Part shown: one piece after another, positions 47,241 to 60,056 of the stretch | Numbering within the stretch: the stretch's first letter is position 1 | Layout: every line of letters begins with the position of its first letter | NCBI GenBank assembly: GCA_030544235.1 | Contig: CM060465.1 | Location: 32,034,988 to 32,098,987, forward strand | Origin: Lepturacanthus savala | Lineage: Eukaryota; Chordata; Actinopteri; Scombriformes; Trichiuridae | Length of the DNA stretch: 64,000 nt | Direction of reading: 5' to 3' | Made by a program: the position numbers and the translations under genes | Notes under the pieces: model-generated | What the model was told of the DNA's origin: nothing | Seen by the model: only the letters and a program-made list of their open reading frames with translations | Databases searched by the model: none

Positions 47241-47444
47241 CTCTCGATTTCCTCACAGCGGCTACTCAGGTGCAGTCAAGTTTCAGAATGATTAGACCTG
47301 GATGTTTCTTAAAATCTTAACCACATAAACTCCAGGTATTTCTATTTTTTCAGTTTTTCTGCTATAAATGATAATCAAACCATCAAAAATAAATCTAATA
47401 TTCTAATAGTTAGAATAAAAGAAGAAAGAAGAAAATCTAAAATT

Positions 47445-47828
47445 GTGCTTTACTCCAGATGAAAATACTTTACCAAACTGACCCAAATCAGGAAAAAAAT
47501 GTCCATAAAATCATAGAAATCACAATGAGGACCATTATGACGAATATATTCTGTAAAATGTTTGAAAAGGAGATTATAAAGGAACCAATTAAATAATCAC
47601 ACAAACAGCTCAAATCCAAATTATATATCTAAATAGTGGTTAGTTGCAGCCCTACTACTGATATTATATTAAACTATTTTCTTATTGTATTGATGATGTT
47701 GATATTGATGATATATATTGATGCTGTAACAGTAACATTGTTTTACGATAAAAATACTGTATTTATTGTTGGAGCTGAGGTTTTCTCATTCACTATATGA
47801 ATAAAACTCAATGCTTCCCCCGTATCAG
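47445..47828 (+). mobile_element. Dispersed repeat family X, plus-strand copy
   Basis: It is collinear with 8915-9348, including CCATAAAATCATAGAAATCA, TTAGTTGCAGCCCTACTACT and ATATGAATAAAACTCAAT. Confidence 0.65.
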
Positions 47829-49370
47829 CGGGTTTTCAAACTTTTCTATATCTAGAATATCTGAAAATGAAAATGTCCTTTAGACACCAAACAAACTTTC
47901 CAGATATTAAAGAATTATCTAATGAACATACATGCAAAAGATATAATGTGTATTGGAGTCTGACTAGATATGACTATTGGAAATCATCTGTTCTATAACT
48001 GCATGAATCTGGACAAATTTGAACAGTTTTCTCTTTTTTTTAGCCCTGCATCCATTCTAAGCTTCTGATTCTGATTTTTAACCCCTTAAATTAGATCTAG
48101 ATGTGGAGATATTTTATGCTCTTTTCAGAATAAGAAATTCCGTTCAGTCTGTAGGAACATGTGATCTTACACAGGTGTTGTTTCTACATCTCTGTGATGC
48201 AGCAGCAGCTTTCATTAGCACACAGTTATCTGTTATCTGTGCTGTCAGTGATCTGGGCAGGGATAATCTTTTTGTTAAGAGACTTCAAGGACCTCAGTCA
48301 CAGTGTTTTGAAGAGAGCAAACACCATTGTTTGAAGCTGCAACAGCCCCATTTGTGACTCTTCGTACTTATTATTGAGCTTTTTGACTGAATCAAATCAT
48401 TTCTTCACTACCTTGTACTAAATATTAGTAACATAGTATTTTACTATGCGCTTTCAACTAATTTCTAAAAAGCTTCTTAACATGATTGCATTTTTTGGCC
48501 AAATAAGATATTTGCATAACTTTACTCTCCTGCCACTGCTGCATCATCCTGTATTATGTCACTAGCCAACCACAACACATTAGAATCCCAAAACACCATC
48601 TGCCTAAGTCATTCATTTCATTTAGGCCATTCATGTCATGTCATGTACTTTTTATTTTTCCGCTGCACCAGAGCCGTGACGATCGACAATAAATCAATAT
48701 GACCAGAGACTATGTGACAGTGATGCTGTCAGGACTGAGGAGCTTGTGCAGCATTAGTCGTTGTGTCTTTTTCTTTTTTTTGTTAATAAATTGGAACCAT
48801 TGGTTATTTATCAAAATATACACCTGTAACGTATAGCAATGCAAAACCATAGATTCCAATCTTTAAAAAATCCATAAAATAAATACATAACATTTTTAAT
48901 AGTGATAATCATCATATTCCTGTATGAGTCTTTAGATGTCTGAGATAATTTTACATGTTTTGCTGCAACATTTTTATTAAATAGATGTTAAAATCATAAG
49001 AACAATTTCTACATCAGCATATATTGTTAATTCTATTCTTATTTACAGCTACTTAGTTATTAGTTACAATTATTCAGACACTGTTATGAGTGTAGAGGCA
49101 ATTATCTAATATAATAACAAGCAGAAACACTTATATGATCTTTAAGAGTGGCCCTTTGAGAGGAATCATAATGTTGATGTGGCCCGGGATGAAACTGAGT
49201 TTGACGCCTTTGTTTTCAGGTATCAGCTTCAGCCTCAAGCTGTGATAGTTCTTAGTTAGCATCTTCGATATAAAACACACTGCTCTCTTCCACTCGCACA
49301 GGAGATTGTTGTCTTAGCAGCATAAATGGGGATACTGGAGTGGATAGATAACACACAACGCAAGCTGTAG
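47829..49370. other. Spacer, nothing recognised
   Basis: Unique sequence. About 48600-48650 weakly resembles repeat W (CCTAAGTCATTCATTTC). Confidence 0.4.
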
Positions 49371-49373
49371 GCC

Positions 49374-49374
49374 A

Positions 49375-49408
<34 letters not shown>

Positions 49409-49530
49409 GCCAAACATGTGGGTGGTCTTTCAAAAGCGACAAGGGTTAATGACAGTCCTGTTCAGAGGGATTGACTCCTAAGCCACAAACACACACATCC
49501 ATATACACACATAAACACACACACACACAC
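49374..49530. repeat. Cluster of short (CA)n tracts
   Basis: Three interrupted CA runs at 49374-49408, about 49486-49510 and 49513-49533. Confidence 0.85.
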
Positions 49531-49929
49531 ACACTGACTAACAACAGTGACGTGCAGTCGTGCGGTTGGTCAGATGGCGTCTGCAGACGTCTGATGAGAT
49601 TCTGACTTGTTTTTCTTGACTGACTGACTTGTTTGTTTTCATCACAAGGACATGATTGGATCATGGCCTGTAGGGGTCAGTTTGTGTCGGTCATCTGTTT
49701 TTTTTTTTCCTCCACTACACATTTGGCAATAATCTCAATGAAGGAGATTTCATGTAAATAAAACGCTGGACTTTGATAATAAAGTGACACGTGGGGGGTA
49801 AACACTGCAGGGTGGGGGTCTGATTACATATTACATGTGTATTATATCATATTTATCTATGTTCTTTGTCATATTTAAATATGTAAATATCTGACATATT
49901 TTTAGTATGAATGTGATTTTATTCCCACA

Positions 49930-50097
49930 ACAGTACCACTTATTATATTTTGGTATTATAATATTATAAATGTATCTTTTATGGACTTGCAGTCTTTTAA
50001 TCTCATCATTTATTCTTTACAACCATATTAGACCATTTGTCCTATGTGTGATTCATAAATCGGATGCTTATGTCTCTAAAATGCAAGAGAAAACCGT
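49930..50097. repeat. Mosaic dispersed repeat W, left part
   Basis: TATAAATGTATCTTTTATGG and GATGCTTATGTCTCTAAAAT match 4060-4190. Confidence 0.5.
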
Positions 50098-50371
50098 GGC
50101 CTTTAACTTGAGGGCAACAGCGTTTTTTATGCACTAATATAAATGATAATAAACAAGCATAAATGTTCCATGTTCCAGGGCCAAATTGAGGTTGCAATGA
50201 TCCTGCAAATATGGAACCAGAACAAGAAAATATTCAGATTTACACATTAAGACACAGAGGGAAGCTTTTCCCCATTATTCAGCCCTCTGCTCCCTGACAA
50301 GCTGTCATTACATGGTATCAATGGATGCCTTAGGTCCTATAGATTCATATGATACTAGTAACGCGCCCCTC

Positions 50372-50451
<80 letters not shown>

Positions 50452-50452
50452 C
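50372..50452. repeat. (CA)n microsatellite
   Basis: About 39 CA units with G and C interruptions. Confidence 0.95.
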
Positions 50453-51048
50453 TATTCCCCACTCCCCGACCATTATCTCCTGAAGTTCAATGCAGCAACA
50501 ACACGTGCTACTGACATGAAATAAGCCTTGTCTATTTCTGCATAAAACTCCTCCTGCCTTTTTGGATTAATGATGCATATGATGCGTTTGTGAGTTTCTA
50601 ACAAGTGTTTTTTTTAACTCGTATAGACAATGTGCAGTTTTAGCCAAATAATCTGATTGGTCACAGATGAACCGGCTGTAAAACCTCAGAACTGAACTAG
50701 TTGCTATGGAGCTTTTCTGCTTTCTGATTCTCTTAAAAATGTTCAGTAAAACCAGAGACAATTTCTTTTTTATTGCAACCTGTTGGGTCAAAGTTCTGAT
50801 GCCCTTGATGATAACCTGCAATGTGGTGGTATTCACTCTATGAAAACAAATATGATGCTTCAAGATACGATGTTCACAAATCTGTTTATTTGTGTTTATT
50901 TGGAAGTGTGAAGAAGTGGCTAAAGGAGGAAAAGAGGGATGTACAATGACAACAGATGAATATGTGTGTGTGTCTGCATGTGTGTGAGTGTGTGAGCCTA
51001 TAAAAACAGCAGCTGGTTTTGTTTTGGGAACCAACATCATCGCCATCC

Positions 51049-51077
51049 AAACACACACACACACACACACACACACA
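51049..51077. repeat. (CA)n microsatellite
   Basis: About 14 CA units. Confidence 0.9.
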
Positions 51078-51204
51078 TGCACCGACACCCAGCCTGAGCC
51101 AAGTAAACCCAAAAGGAGAGAAAACGCGCTTGTCACGCACCTTCCCCACCCACTCCTTGGAAAAACAAAAGCCGGCCACTTTGGGTTTGGTTTGCATTCA
51201 CACC

Positions 51205-51254
<50 letters not shown>
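51205..51254. repeat. (CA)n microsatellite
   Basis: About 24 CA units. Confidence 0.95.
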
Positions 51255-51255
<1 letters not shown>

Positions 51256-52191
51256 AGAAGAACATCCACAAATAAACACTTACTCTTGTTCTTCCATTCA
51301 CTGACTCACTTTAAATAAGAACCAGAACTCGTAATATTCACTCATTCGGATCACGTCTTCCATGTTCAAACCTGCGTTTTTATTGCTGCTGAAATGCATC
51401 GTTTGCTCCTTAATTCTCCTCGTTGTGAATTGCAAATGGCCCTTCGTAGTTTTCTTAGCAAAGTTACAATTATATTACGCTTGTGCGTGTGTGTGTGTGT
51501 GTATGTGTTGGTGCCAAGGGCTGGACCAGGGCTTGTTGCCAGCATGGATAAAGAGCAGATGGCGACCCTGACGGGGCAGAAAACCTCCAGTTTCCCACAT
51601 TCTCCTGTTCTATTCAACCTTCACTCCCATACCTCCAATAGCAGCATGTGTGACAGGGATAGCTTAGATTTATACATGAATGCACCGCCGTTTATAGGGA
51701 AAACAAGTGGAACAAAAACGTCTGCTCTCTTGTGCGTGCTATTTCTTTTCAGGGGGGGGTTAATCATACAAGTTATGGGAACCAGGCAATCATGCTTGTC
51801 CAATTACTAGAAAAGAAGTGGGGGGGACATGCTTCAAGACAAGAATGACCCCTTGGCATCATTATATGTTGTATAAGCAGATTGCATCAACATTTTTTTT
51901 ATTTCACCTACTAAGCTCTGATTGGTCAATAGTTTCTTCATTTGGGGGAAATCAGACCCACGTGAGTCGTTGCACAAATCGTAGATGTAAAGAATGAATG
52001 TGAGGCCTGAAACCAGGAATGCTGCTTCTTGGTTGTTTCATTTGACCAAATATACATTCAGGTCTCTTAAAGATGCAGAATTAAATTCATCGTATTCAAC
52101 ATATGTTTAGAATCAGAATCAAGTTCACTGTCAATTTTGTGGATTATCGTATAAAAAATCTGAAAATCCCATTTCATTAATGGGAGGGGAC

Positions 52192-52248
52192 AATATTTTT
52201 TTCATGTTTCTTCTAGAATTATTTCTAGAAGAAACATGAAAAAATATT
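52192..52248. repeat. Near-perfect hairpin with 4-nt loop
   Basis: The arms 52192-52218 and 52223-52248 are inverted copies (core TTCATGTTTCTTCTAGAA and its complement), interrupted only by a TTAT loop and one extra T in the left arm. The stem is 26 bp. No terminal flanking duplication is evident. Confidence 0.85.
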
Positions 52249-52545
52249 CTACTACCATATTACCTGGCTCTATCTATTTCTTCTCTCTTTTTCTGGAGTA
52301 ACAACTTAACAACTTGCCTTGCAGGTTTGAGCCCCCAGCATGTTCAAATATTTTAAGAAATGCAGAAAGAATAAGAATTGTTTTATAACGCTTATGTGCA
52401 TTTATTTAATATTTCTTTAATATTTGAAAATTATTTATTTGTGTTTATAAAGATTATTGGGGGACAACTTTGTAGAATAGAGGGTCACATCCCCTTATAA
52501 GTTATTTGACTTGATGCTGTAATGATGCCAGTAAAGTTTAATCTA

Positions 52546-52548
<3 letters not shown>

Positions 52549-52585
<37 letters not shown>
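52549..52585. repeat. (TA)n microsatellite
   Basis: About 18 TA units. Confidence 0.9.
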
Positions 52586-52588
<3 letters not shown>

Positions 52589-54429
52589 CTGATATTGGAA
52601 CTACTGGTATATAATCTAAGAATGACATTTAATCTAAGGCCCTTGAAGGGCAGTTATTAATAATAATAATATCAATATCAATAATAATGAGACATTTTTG
52701 TATGAAATGCAATAAATAATTATTTAATTACACTTTAAGCTCCTATAAAAAGTGAATGAAAGGTGCTAAAAAGGGCAAGAAATCATAAATAATATCAAAT
52801 CAACATTTCTAATGAATAATTTCAAATATATACTGAATAGAGAAAAGATTTAGAGTGTTTAAATGAAAGGAATGTAATTATACAGGCAGCGGTTTCCTAA
52901 AACCGTATATCCAGCTTGTGTAGCATTAAGGAATGACATGTTTTCACGTTATCTTGCTGATCCACAAACATTTCTTTACATCCTGTTTCTGGAGAAAGAC
53001 AAACAAGGACGGGGGACATGTGAGATACACGGGCGGAAATGAGAGATGTGCGTCCCAAGGACAAAGGCAAGAAGGAGTGTTGGCTGTTTTGAAGGAGAAG
53101 TGGATCTTTGCTCTGGTGGATTCTCGGGTCAAAGGTCAACTTCTGCTTATTCTCCTTTCAGACAGACACTGTGACGTTTCACTGAGTAGCAGGCTCATAT
53201 ATTTCTGCGAAATCTGTCAGTTCAGCAGAAATGTGTATGTAACTGCAGGATTAATATGCACTATCTCATAAGAACGGGGTCAAACACACATTTTAGTCTC
53301 TCTGGGGTTGAAACGGATCAACTTAGAGGTCGAGAAGTCCAAGAATGCAGAGTTAGTTTTGAGTGGTTAATGTGAAAGTGCTTTCACGGCACCTCTCTGT
53401 CTCTCTCTTATGTTTTCTGCACTTCCAAAGCCCAAAAAGTCAAGTCATTTCTTTTATTTATGTAATAATCACAAATTTACTCCAAGGCTCCACAACACAG
53501 CTGGTGTCGATAAACGAAATACAACAATCGAAAGTTCACTTCACTGTTTTTTCTGTCATTCATACGCTGCTAGAACACAAGCACAAGCTCTGAGAATTTG
53601 GATTAGGCATCAGTTTCATACTCAGTAGAATGAATCCCGACTGCTGAATTAAAGTCTACATTGTTTAAAGCTTAAAATCTAGGATGCTGCTGCATATAAC
53701 TAGTGGTCAGTGGTCCGGAAAATTGATGCACCTTCTATTTCAGGTCTAAACTCACCTCCTCACCATAGTTGCATGAATCAGCGTATCAATGGTGGTTACT
53801 GCTGAGTTGACCAAATATTATGAAAGTGGACAAAGCCTTGAAAGGAAAAAATGATGATGATTATAAATCTTCCGCTAATATTATATTATTATTTTGTATT
53901 TTAGTAATTACCAGTCATATGTTTGTTTTAGAATTTTTTTCTAGTGACAAGTATCAGAATTCAAGTTCTTTTTTTTGTTTTTCATGCTGCGACCGACAAT
54001 GAAACCAATGAAAACTTGTCCGACCAAGGCTCTAGTACAAATGTGCAATCATTTTTCACAAATGTCGTCTCTTCAGTCTTAGCCTCCTATTGGAATTTTG
54101 GAAATCCATAATTTATATACTTACTGTATATACTTTATAACTTAAAACCATTTAGTTTTATTTTATACCATAGAAAGCTCCATATACTGAACAACCCTGA
54201 ACAAGCTAGAACTTATAACCCCAACGGCTGTTTGGTGCCGAAAACGTCGCCAGAACATGTGTTTTCAGAAGCATATCACTCGATCTTTTTATCTCGACTG
54301 TGTATGATGTGTATCAAGGAGCAGGAGAGACAAAGAGACAAAGAAGTAGAGACAAAAAGACATTAATAAAGAGGAAAACAGATGGCCACGTATTGTATTA
54401 CCCGTACAAACGCTGATAAACAATAAAAC

Positions 54430-54780
54430 CATAGGCTCTTGGCATCAGGAATACCTAAAGAATCTGATTTGATGCTCCTGCTTAGGTCGGCATTTAGTTC
54501 CGTCCTCCACCCTTTGCTCCCCATCTGGCCTCCATTGTCTGGTAGCCCTGAGCGACAGGTGGTATTGTTCCCACGGAGACAGTTGCCGTGGCGGCACACT
54601 CCTGAGGGTGTAGCCCTGTCCACACACACGTCAGCCACTTTACGAACCTGTTTCCTGTGTGGGTTCCTGCCAGACAGGCGGTGTCGTCGTGCCAGGAAGT
54701 TCAGCGGCTCATCCGTCGCGGTGCGTCTCCTAAGGCCCGGCAGGTGTGTTCACTCCTGGAATTTCCCACGTGAAACAGAC
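54430..54780. promoter_or_regulatory. GC-richer unique block (candidate regulatory)
   Basis: Non-repetitive sequence with CCTCCATTGTCTGG, GCCGTGGCGGCACACTCC and several CpGs. Overlapping open frames on both strands have no support. Confidence 0.25.
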
Positions 54781-55337
54781 GTGGCTGGATTTGTCTGTTT
54801 TTTTTTTCCTCTAATTATCGTCCTTTAACTTTAAAATGATCTTTCTTATGTTCACGGAAGCAACATAAAACAAAAAAGCGATGCTCTGAAAGTGACTTGC
54901 AGGAATCAGCAAAAGACGTTATGTGTACGTCCATCTTCATCCAAAATATAAACCGGGAGAAAAATATCCTCAAAATAGTGGTATATCTACGTTTTTATGA
55001 CTTCATTATGACTAATTACATTTAAATACGACTCCTGAGTGCTGTTTAGGAATTGTTATTTCCATCAATGAATTTCAAAGTTATACCTGAGCCCACATTT
55101 TATAGATTTATAGATTTCCTTTTCTTCAGCTCATGATAAATAATATAGAAGCATCTTTACATCCTTGAATACAGTTGAGTACAGTCCTTTCCCCTCCTGG
55201 ACCTGGCCACTGGAAATTTAGGTGAATTAACAGATCTAGGGAATTATTAAAGGGAAGAAAAAAAAACATTTTTTTTAAAATAATGGCTCCCCATTCACAT
55301 TTGAACTGCTAAAACTCAACTTTTTTAAACAGTTAAA

Positions 55338-55526
<189 letters not shown>

Positions 55527-55652
55527 ACTTTAGCCTGTCAATGCTCATTCGGATAATGACTGTGGGACCTGGCAGGTGCCCAAACTTTGAGAGGGATGGT
55601 AGGGGGAGGGGGTGTAATGGAGGGGGGTTATAATGGCCCAGCAGAGATGTAT

Positions 55653-55719
55653 GGGGGGGGGGGGGGTATAGCTGCTTAATGGGATCACATTTCACCCCCC
55701 CCCCCCCCCCTTTTTTTTT
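55653..55719. repeat. G14 run and C16T9 run
   Basis: G14 at 55653-55666 is followed 28 bp later by C16 then T9 (55695-55719). Such homopurine-homopyrimidine tracts can form triplex or G-quadruplex structures and are also sites of sequencing error. Confidence 0.9.
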
Positions 55720-55961
55720 GCAAGGAGTTTTTCCTTATTCAAATCGACAGTCAAAGGACAGGGGTACGGCGTATTGCTGCACAGGCTCTAAAGCCCCCTG
55801 AGGCAAATTTGTGACTCCAGACACAAATGAATTGATTTGACAACAATTTTGAGAATGGCAAACAAACACCTGCATCAGAGGTGTCCAGTTATACTGATAC
55901 TAAACATCTGGCTGCCAATCAATCAACAGCCAACAAGTCAGAACTGAGTATAAAGAGTGTT

Positions 55962-56464
55962 TACAGCTCTGGAAAAAAATAAGAGAAATCAGCATCTCTA
56001 CATGTATTCCAGCCATTTCTGTTGAATTCCAACACATGGACACCTCATTCTGCTTAAAGAGGAACCAGGAGTGGAATAAAGTCACCAAGAACAATGGTAA
56101 AGACTGTGGAGAGCATGCAATAATAAGAATTATTGCACCAAATATTGATTTCTGAACTCTTCTTAAGTGTAAACATTAGTATTATGTTGTTTTAAAATGA
56201 ATTTGATCGTGTTTCTTTGCATTGAGGTCTGAAAACATTGTACCTTTTTTGTTATTTTGACTATTTGTCAATATCTCCAAATAAATGCTCTATTTATAAA
56301 TAAATAATCAGTTTTTATTTGGAATTTGTGGTAAATGTTGTCAGTAGTTTATAGACTCAAACCAAAATGTTCCTTTTGCCCAAACACATACCTATATGTA
56401 GTAAAATCAGAAAAACTGATAATTTTGCAGTGGTCGCTTATTTTTTGTCCAGAGCTACTGTGTA
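55962..56464. mobile_element. Internally deleted Tc1-like transposon
   Basis: The left end ACAGCTCTGGAAAAAAATAA and the right end TTATTTTTTGTCCAGAGCT are inverted repeats typical of one fish Tc1 group. Internal GGAGTGGAATAAAGTCACC and GTGGAGAGCATGC recall Tc1 transposase coding sequence. The remaining reading frame is destroyed; the copy is about 500 bp instead of the usual 1.3-1.6 kb. Confidence 0.65.
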
Positions 56465-56898
56465 TATTATCCTTTTCAGTCACAAGCTGATTATTGCACA
56501 AAACGTAATGTCGAAATCATCTTTTTTGGAAGCATCTAGCTAATATGCATGTGTTCTTGTTCTTGTAATTATTTGCATTTTAGTTCACACACCCCACAAA
56601 CATGTTGGAATGTGCAAATGTTACCATGAGGCGTTATTTCTATAAAACTTTGGTTCAGACACTCCTTTATGCATTTCCATGCCACTTGAAGTATTTGGCT
56701 AATGTTCAGTGTCTCGTTTAAGAACGTCTAAACAGAAAAGCCGAGGAAACGTTCTTCTTTTCCGATTCAAGAGGTCAAACCTGTGACCTTTCAGCTACGT
56801 GATGAGCTCCGTTATGAACGAGGCTGCTGTTGGCGTTCAATGGAAACTCTGAGGTATTAACGCCCGGGCACCAACTGGGACCAGTAACGAAGAGCTGG

Positions 56899-56927
56899 GG
56901 CACACACACACACACACACACACACAG
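56899..56927. repeat. (CA)n microsatellite
   Basis: About 13 CA units. Confidence 0.9.
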
Positions 56928-58299
56928 AAAAAGAGAGAAAGCAGTCCTGCTCAAATACATTTAAACACAGACATACAACTCCTGGCCGAAGTCCAAACAA
57001 GACGGATAAATGTGAAACTCTAGTCGTCTCCGAGGTCTCTTTGAAGCGGTTGTGTCGGCTCAGACGCCGGTGTGAGGTAGCATGTTTGTCACAAAATCCT
57101 TCACCCAGGCGGATCAAGGGCATTCGTCACACACTCAAACATCGCACATGACTGCTGACGGGAGGATAATCTGTTCAAAATGAAAGGTCAGAGAAAAGGG
57201 AGCAGCTCCGATCAATGGAGAGATGGGACGGATCCTGAATGGAGCTTCACAAAGGCTGAAGAGTAACAGATTCCTTTTGAGGGGATCGGATGGACTTGAC
57301 ACACGGCTGAGTAATACAATCTGTTTAAATAAAACTAACACGGTTAAAATATCTGAATATCCTCCGATTTTCCAAAAAAAAAATGAAACCAAAGTCATAA
57401 TGATATCCAAATTCACTCAATGTGAGTGTGTTCATTCCAGTGAATACTGGTTCATCTTTCACCTGATTCCCCAAAAAAGCTGCAGCATCTAATAAGCTCG
57501 AATGTATAAATTGAATTTAAAAAGCGGCTCGAGGGGATAGTTCGACTATTAACCGGCTTTAACCTGTGAGATTTGTTTGAGCTTCACTCGGATTCAGGCA
57601 GCAAACATTAACCCACACAGTCCATTTGGTGAGTGACTTAACTGAACTATTGTCGGTGCAGCAGCACTTTTACGCAGGTTTTCCACAGCAGAAAGTTAAC
57701 GAAACGTAACGTAATGTGTGTCCATTGTCACGTGGTTCTGCCGTTGTTTCCATGGTTCTCCTCACGTTTTACACACAACTTCCTGGAAGAGAATCTCAGC
57801 TCTGCTCAGGAGGCAGTTTTGGGATGTTTTTTTTATTATTCCACTAAGAGATTACTGAAATCTTGCCTTTAAAATGTCATTTGCACCATTAAATTACAAT
57901 CAATTCAATTTAAGTGAAACATTCCTGCTGAGCCCATTTGAATTGGTCACTCTGAATCCAATTAACACCTGCTTTTTGTGAGTGTCCTCAATAATCTAAA
58001 GAGAAAATAATCATGCAACTCAACAAAAATTGCTAGTAGCTTGATATAAAATTGTTTCAAAATCATGAAAAAATAAGCAAATGCACTAAAATCACTAAAA
58101 GCAATGACACTTCTCTATATAAATGCCTTGTTTCAGGAGTCTGAGGACAAGCTACATGGATGATATTTGTCTGTTTAATTCAGCACCTGTTTTGCTGGTA
58201 AATGTGGGATTATTTTAGTAAAGATGTAACTTAAATAACCAGATAACAAACGATCCATCACCAATCATTGTTTTTTTCAAGTAAGTTACTCACCTGAGT

Positions 58300-58500
58300 T
58301 TTTTTAACCTTTATATAACCAGGTAATAGTCAACCCAATGAGATCTCTTTTCAAATGTGACCTCAGCAGCACACGTCACAAAACTTGATGAAATAAACAA
58401 CTACATTGAATTAAATACTAAATACTTTAAAACTAAAGTGCAGTAAAACGCTTTGATGATAAAGTGCAACATAAGTTAACATTCAAAGCATAAAGTGCAG
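58300..58500 (-). mobile_element. Retroelement 3' tail, minus-strand relative of 22130-22400
   Basis: TTAACCTTTATATAACCAGG, CAATGAGATCTCTTTTC and AAAGTGCAGTAAAACGC are the reverse complement of blocks in 22130-22400. Confidence 0.6.
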
Positions 58501-59593
58501 TAGTTAAATGAAACTCGGATCTAACTATACTTTGCTGAATATAGATTTTGTTGCTGCATTCCTGCTTCAAATGTTTCAACATATTAACTGGATAACTACC
58601 ATATTCACTCATCTTAATCGAATAATTATCGATATATACATCTATGCAATCTGTCAAGGTCATGTCCAGCCTTACTTCAGCACTTCAGCACCCTGTTCTC
58701 ATATGAGCTGATTTAGCTGAGGGAGTCTGAGCCATTTCTTGAAGTTCAGAATTTTCAGACTATTTTGACTCTGCAGCTTTCCGACTTTGATGCTGGGAGC
58801 CTATATTGTCTGAGGCCGCATCGGATGGGAGGAGCAATCCAAACTATAGGCACCGACCTTCCTCTGGAAGTAGGGGCTTGTCTATGTTAACAAGGCCTTT
58901 GATGGTTTCTTCCTTCAGATGTTTACTCTAGTCTGAGTCCCTAAGGCTCGCATTGTACCACCACCCTAAGCTCTTGATTGACACTGTTGGCATGGGTGTT
59001 CCTTCCATGTGGAATCTCTGGTCTTTTAGGTTTCCTTTGATAGAGTCGGACTCGTGTATCCCATGATTGTACATTTCTGTATGTATTTTCATGCAGATCT
59101 GACTCCAGGAGGAAATTAAAGGTTTATAAACATGTTACACATCTACACAGGTGTACAAACCAACGTATGCAGAAGAAAAAATAGACAGAGTTCCTGCAGT
59201 GTCGTAAAAAATATTAAAAGCATTGACTTTATGAATTTAGAAAACAATACCTCAACTTTACTCGCGATTTTACATTTTTTACCAGCATCTCCATGTCGCC
59301 AATCTACCATCATTCTCTGTGGTCGTGTTAGGGACCATCTACAAGTTTTCACTCTGTATTTATTGATGAAAAATGTTCTCCAAAAATAGACTAAATGACT
59401 TTTCTCTGCACTTATTATTGTAGTATGTCATAATCACAATGCCCCAATACTAAAGGTGAGGATTTAGTGAAACAATAATTTATATGGACACAGTAATACA
59501 AATATAAATGAACATGTTGTTCTTTGCTGGTGGGTCTGTGAAATAGGTCTTAAAAAGACTTGAATTTAACTTAAAGAAACCTGTATCAGCTCA

Positions 59594-59993
59594 GAAGCTG
59601 CTTCTTCTTCTTCTTCTTCATTTACTGGGAACTCTATGACATAACATCCCTTTTTAATAAGAAATGACACTGCCAGAAATCATCTTATTTATGTATTTTT
59701 CTGTTTTAGCTTAAAGCTCTTTCAAATGCATTTAAATCACACTGCAATAGAATGTGGGAAAATGCCAAGTGAAAGTATGCAAACCCCAGCTGCTGCTGCT
59801 GTGTGAAACCACAGGCCGCCCGTCCATACAGCACAATGTATATGAAAGGTTGTTCACCTATTCTTGGATGATTTGGTGGGTGTGTGAGAGAACCAACTCG
59901 CCTGCTGTTCTCCAATCGAGCTGCAGGAAAGTGATCTGAGCCTCGAAACAAAGGGGAGGGGGCAGAGGGGGTCAATCCATTAGCAGATTAATG

Positions 59994-60056
<63 letters not shown>
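59594..60056. repeat. (CTT)n and (TG)n microsatellites
   Basis: A CTT run lies at about 59598-59619 and a (TG)n tract of about 29 units at 59995-60053; the sequence between them is unique. Confidence 0.85.

Noticed and set aside
50567..51301. 244-codon minus-strand frame
   Set aside because: It crosses two CA tracts and the remaining sequence shows no protein-like pattern or homologous domain that I recognise.
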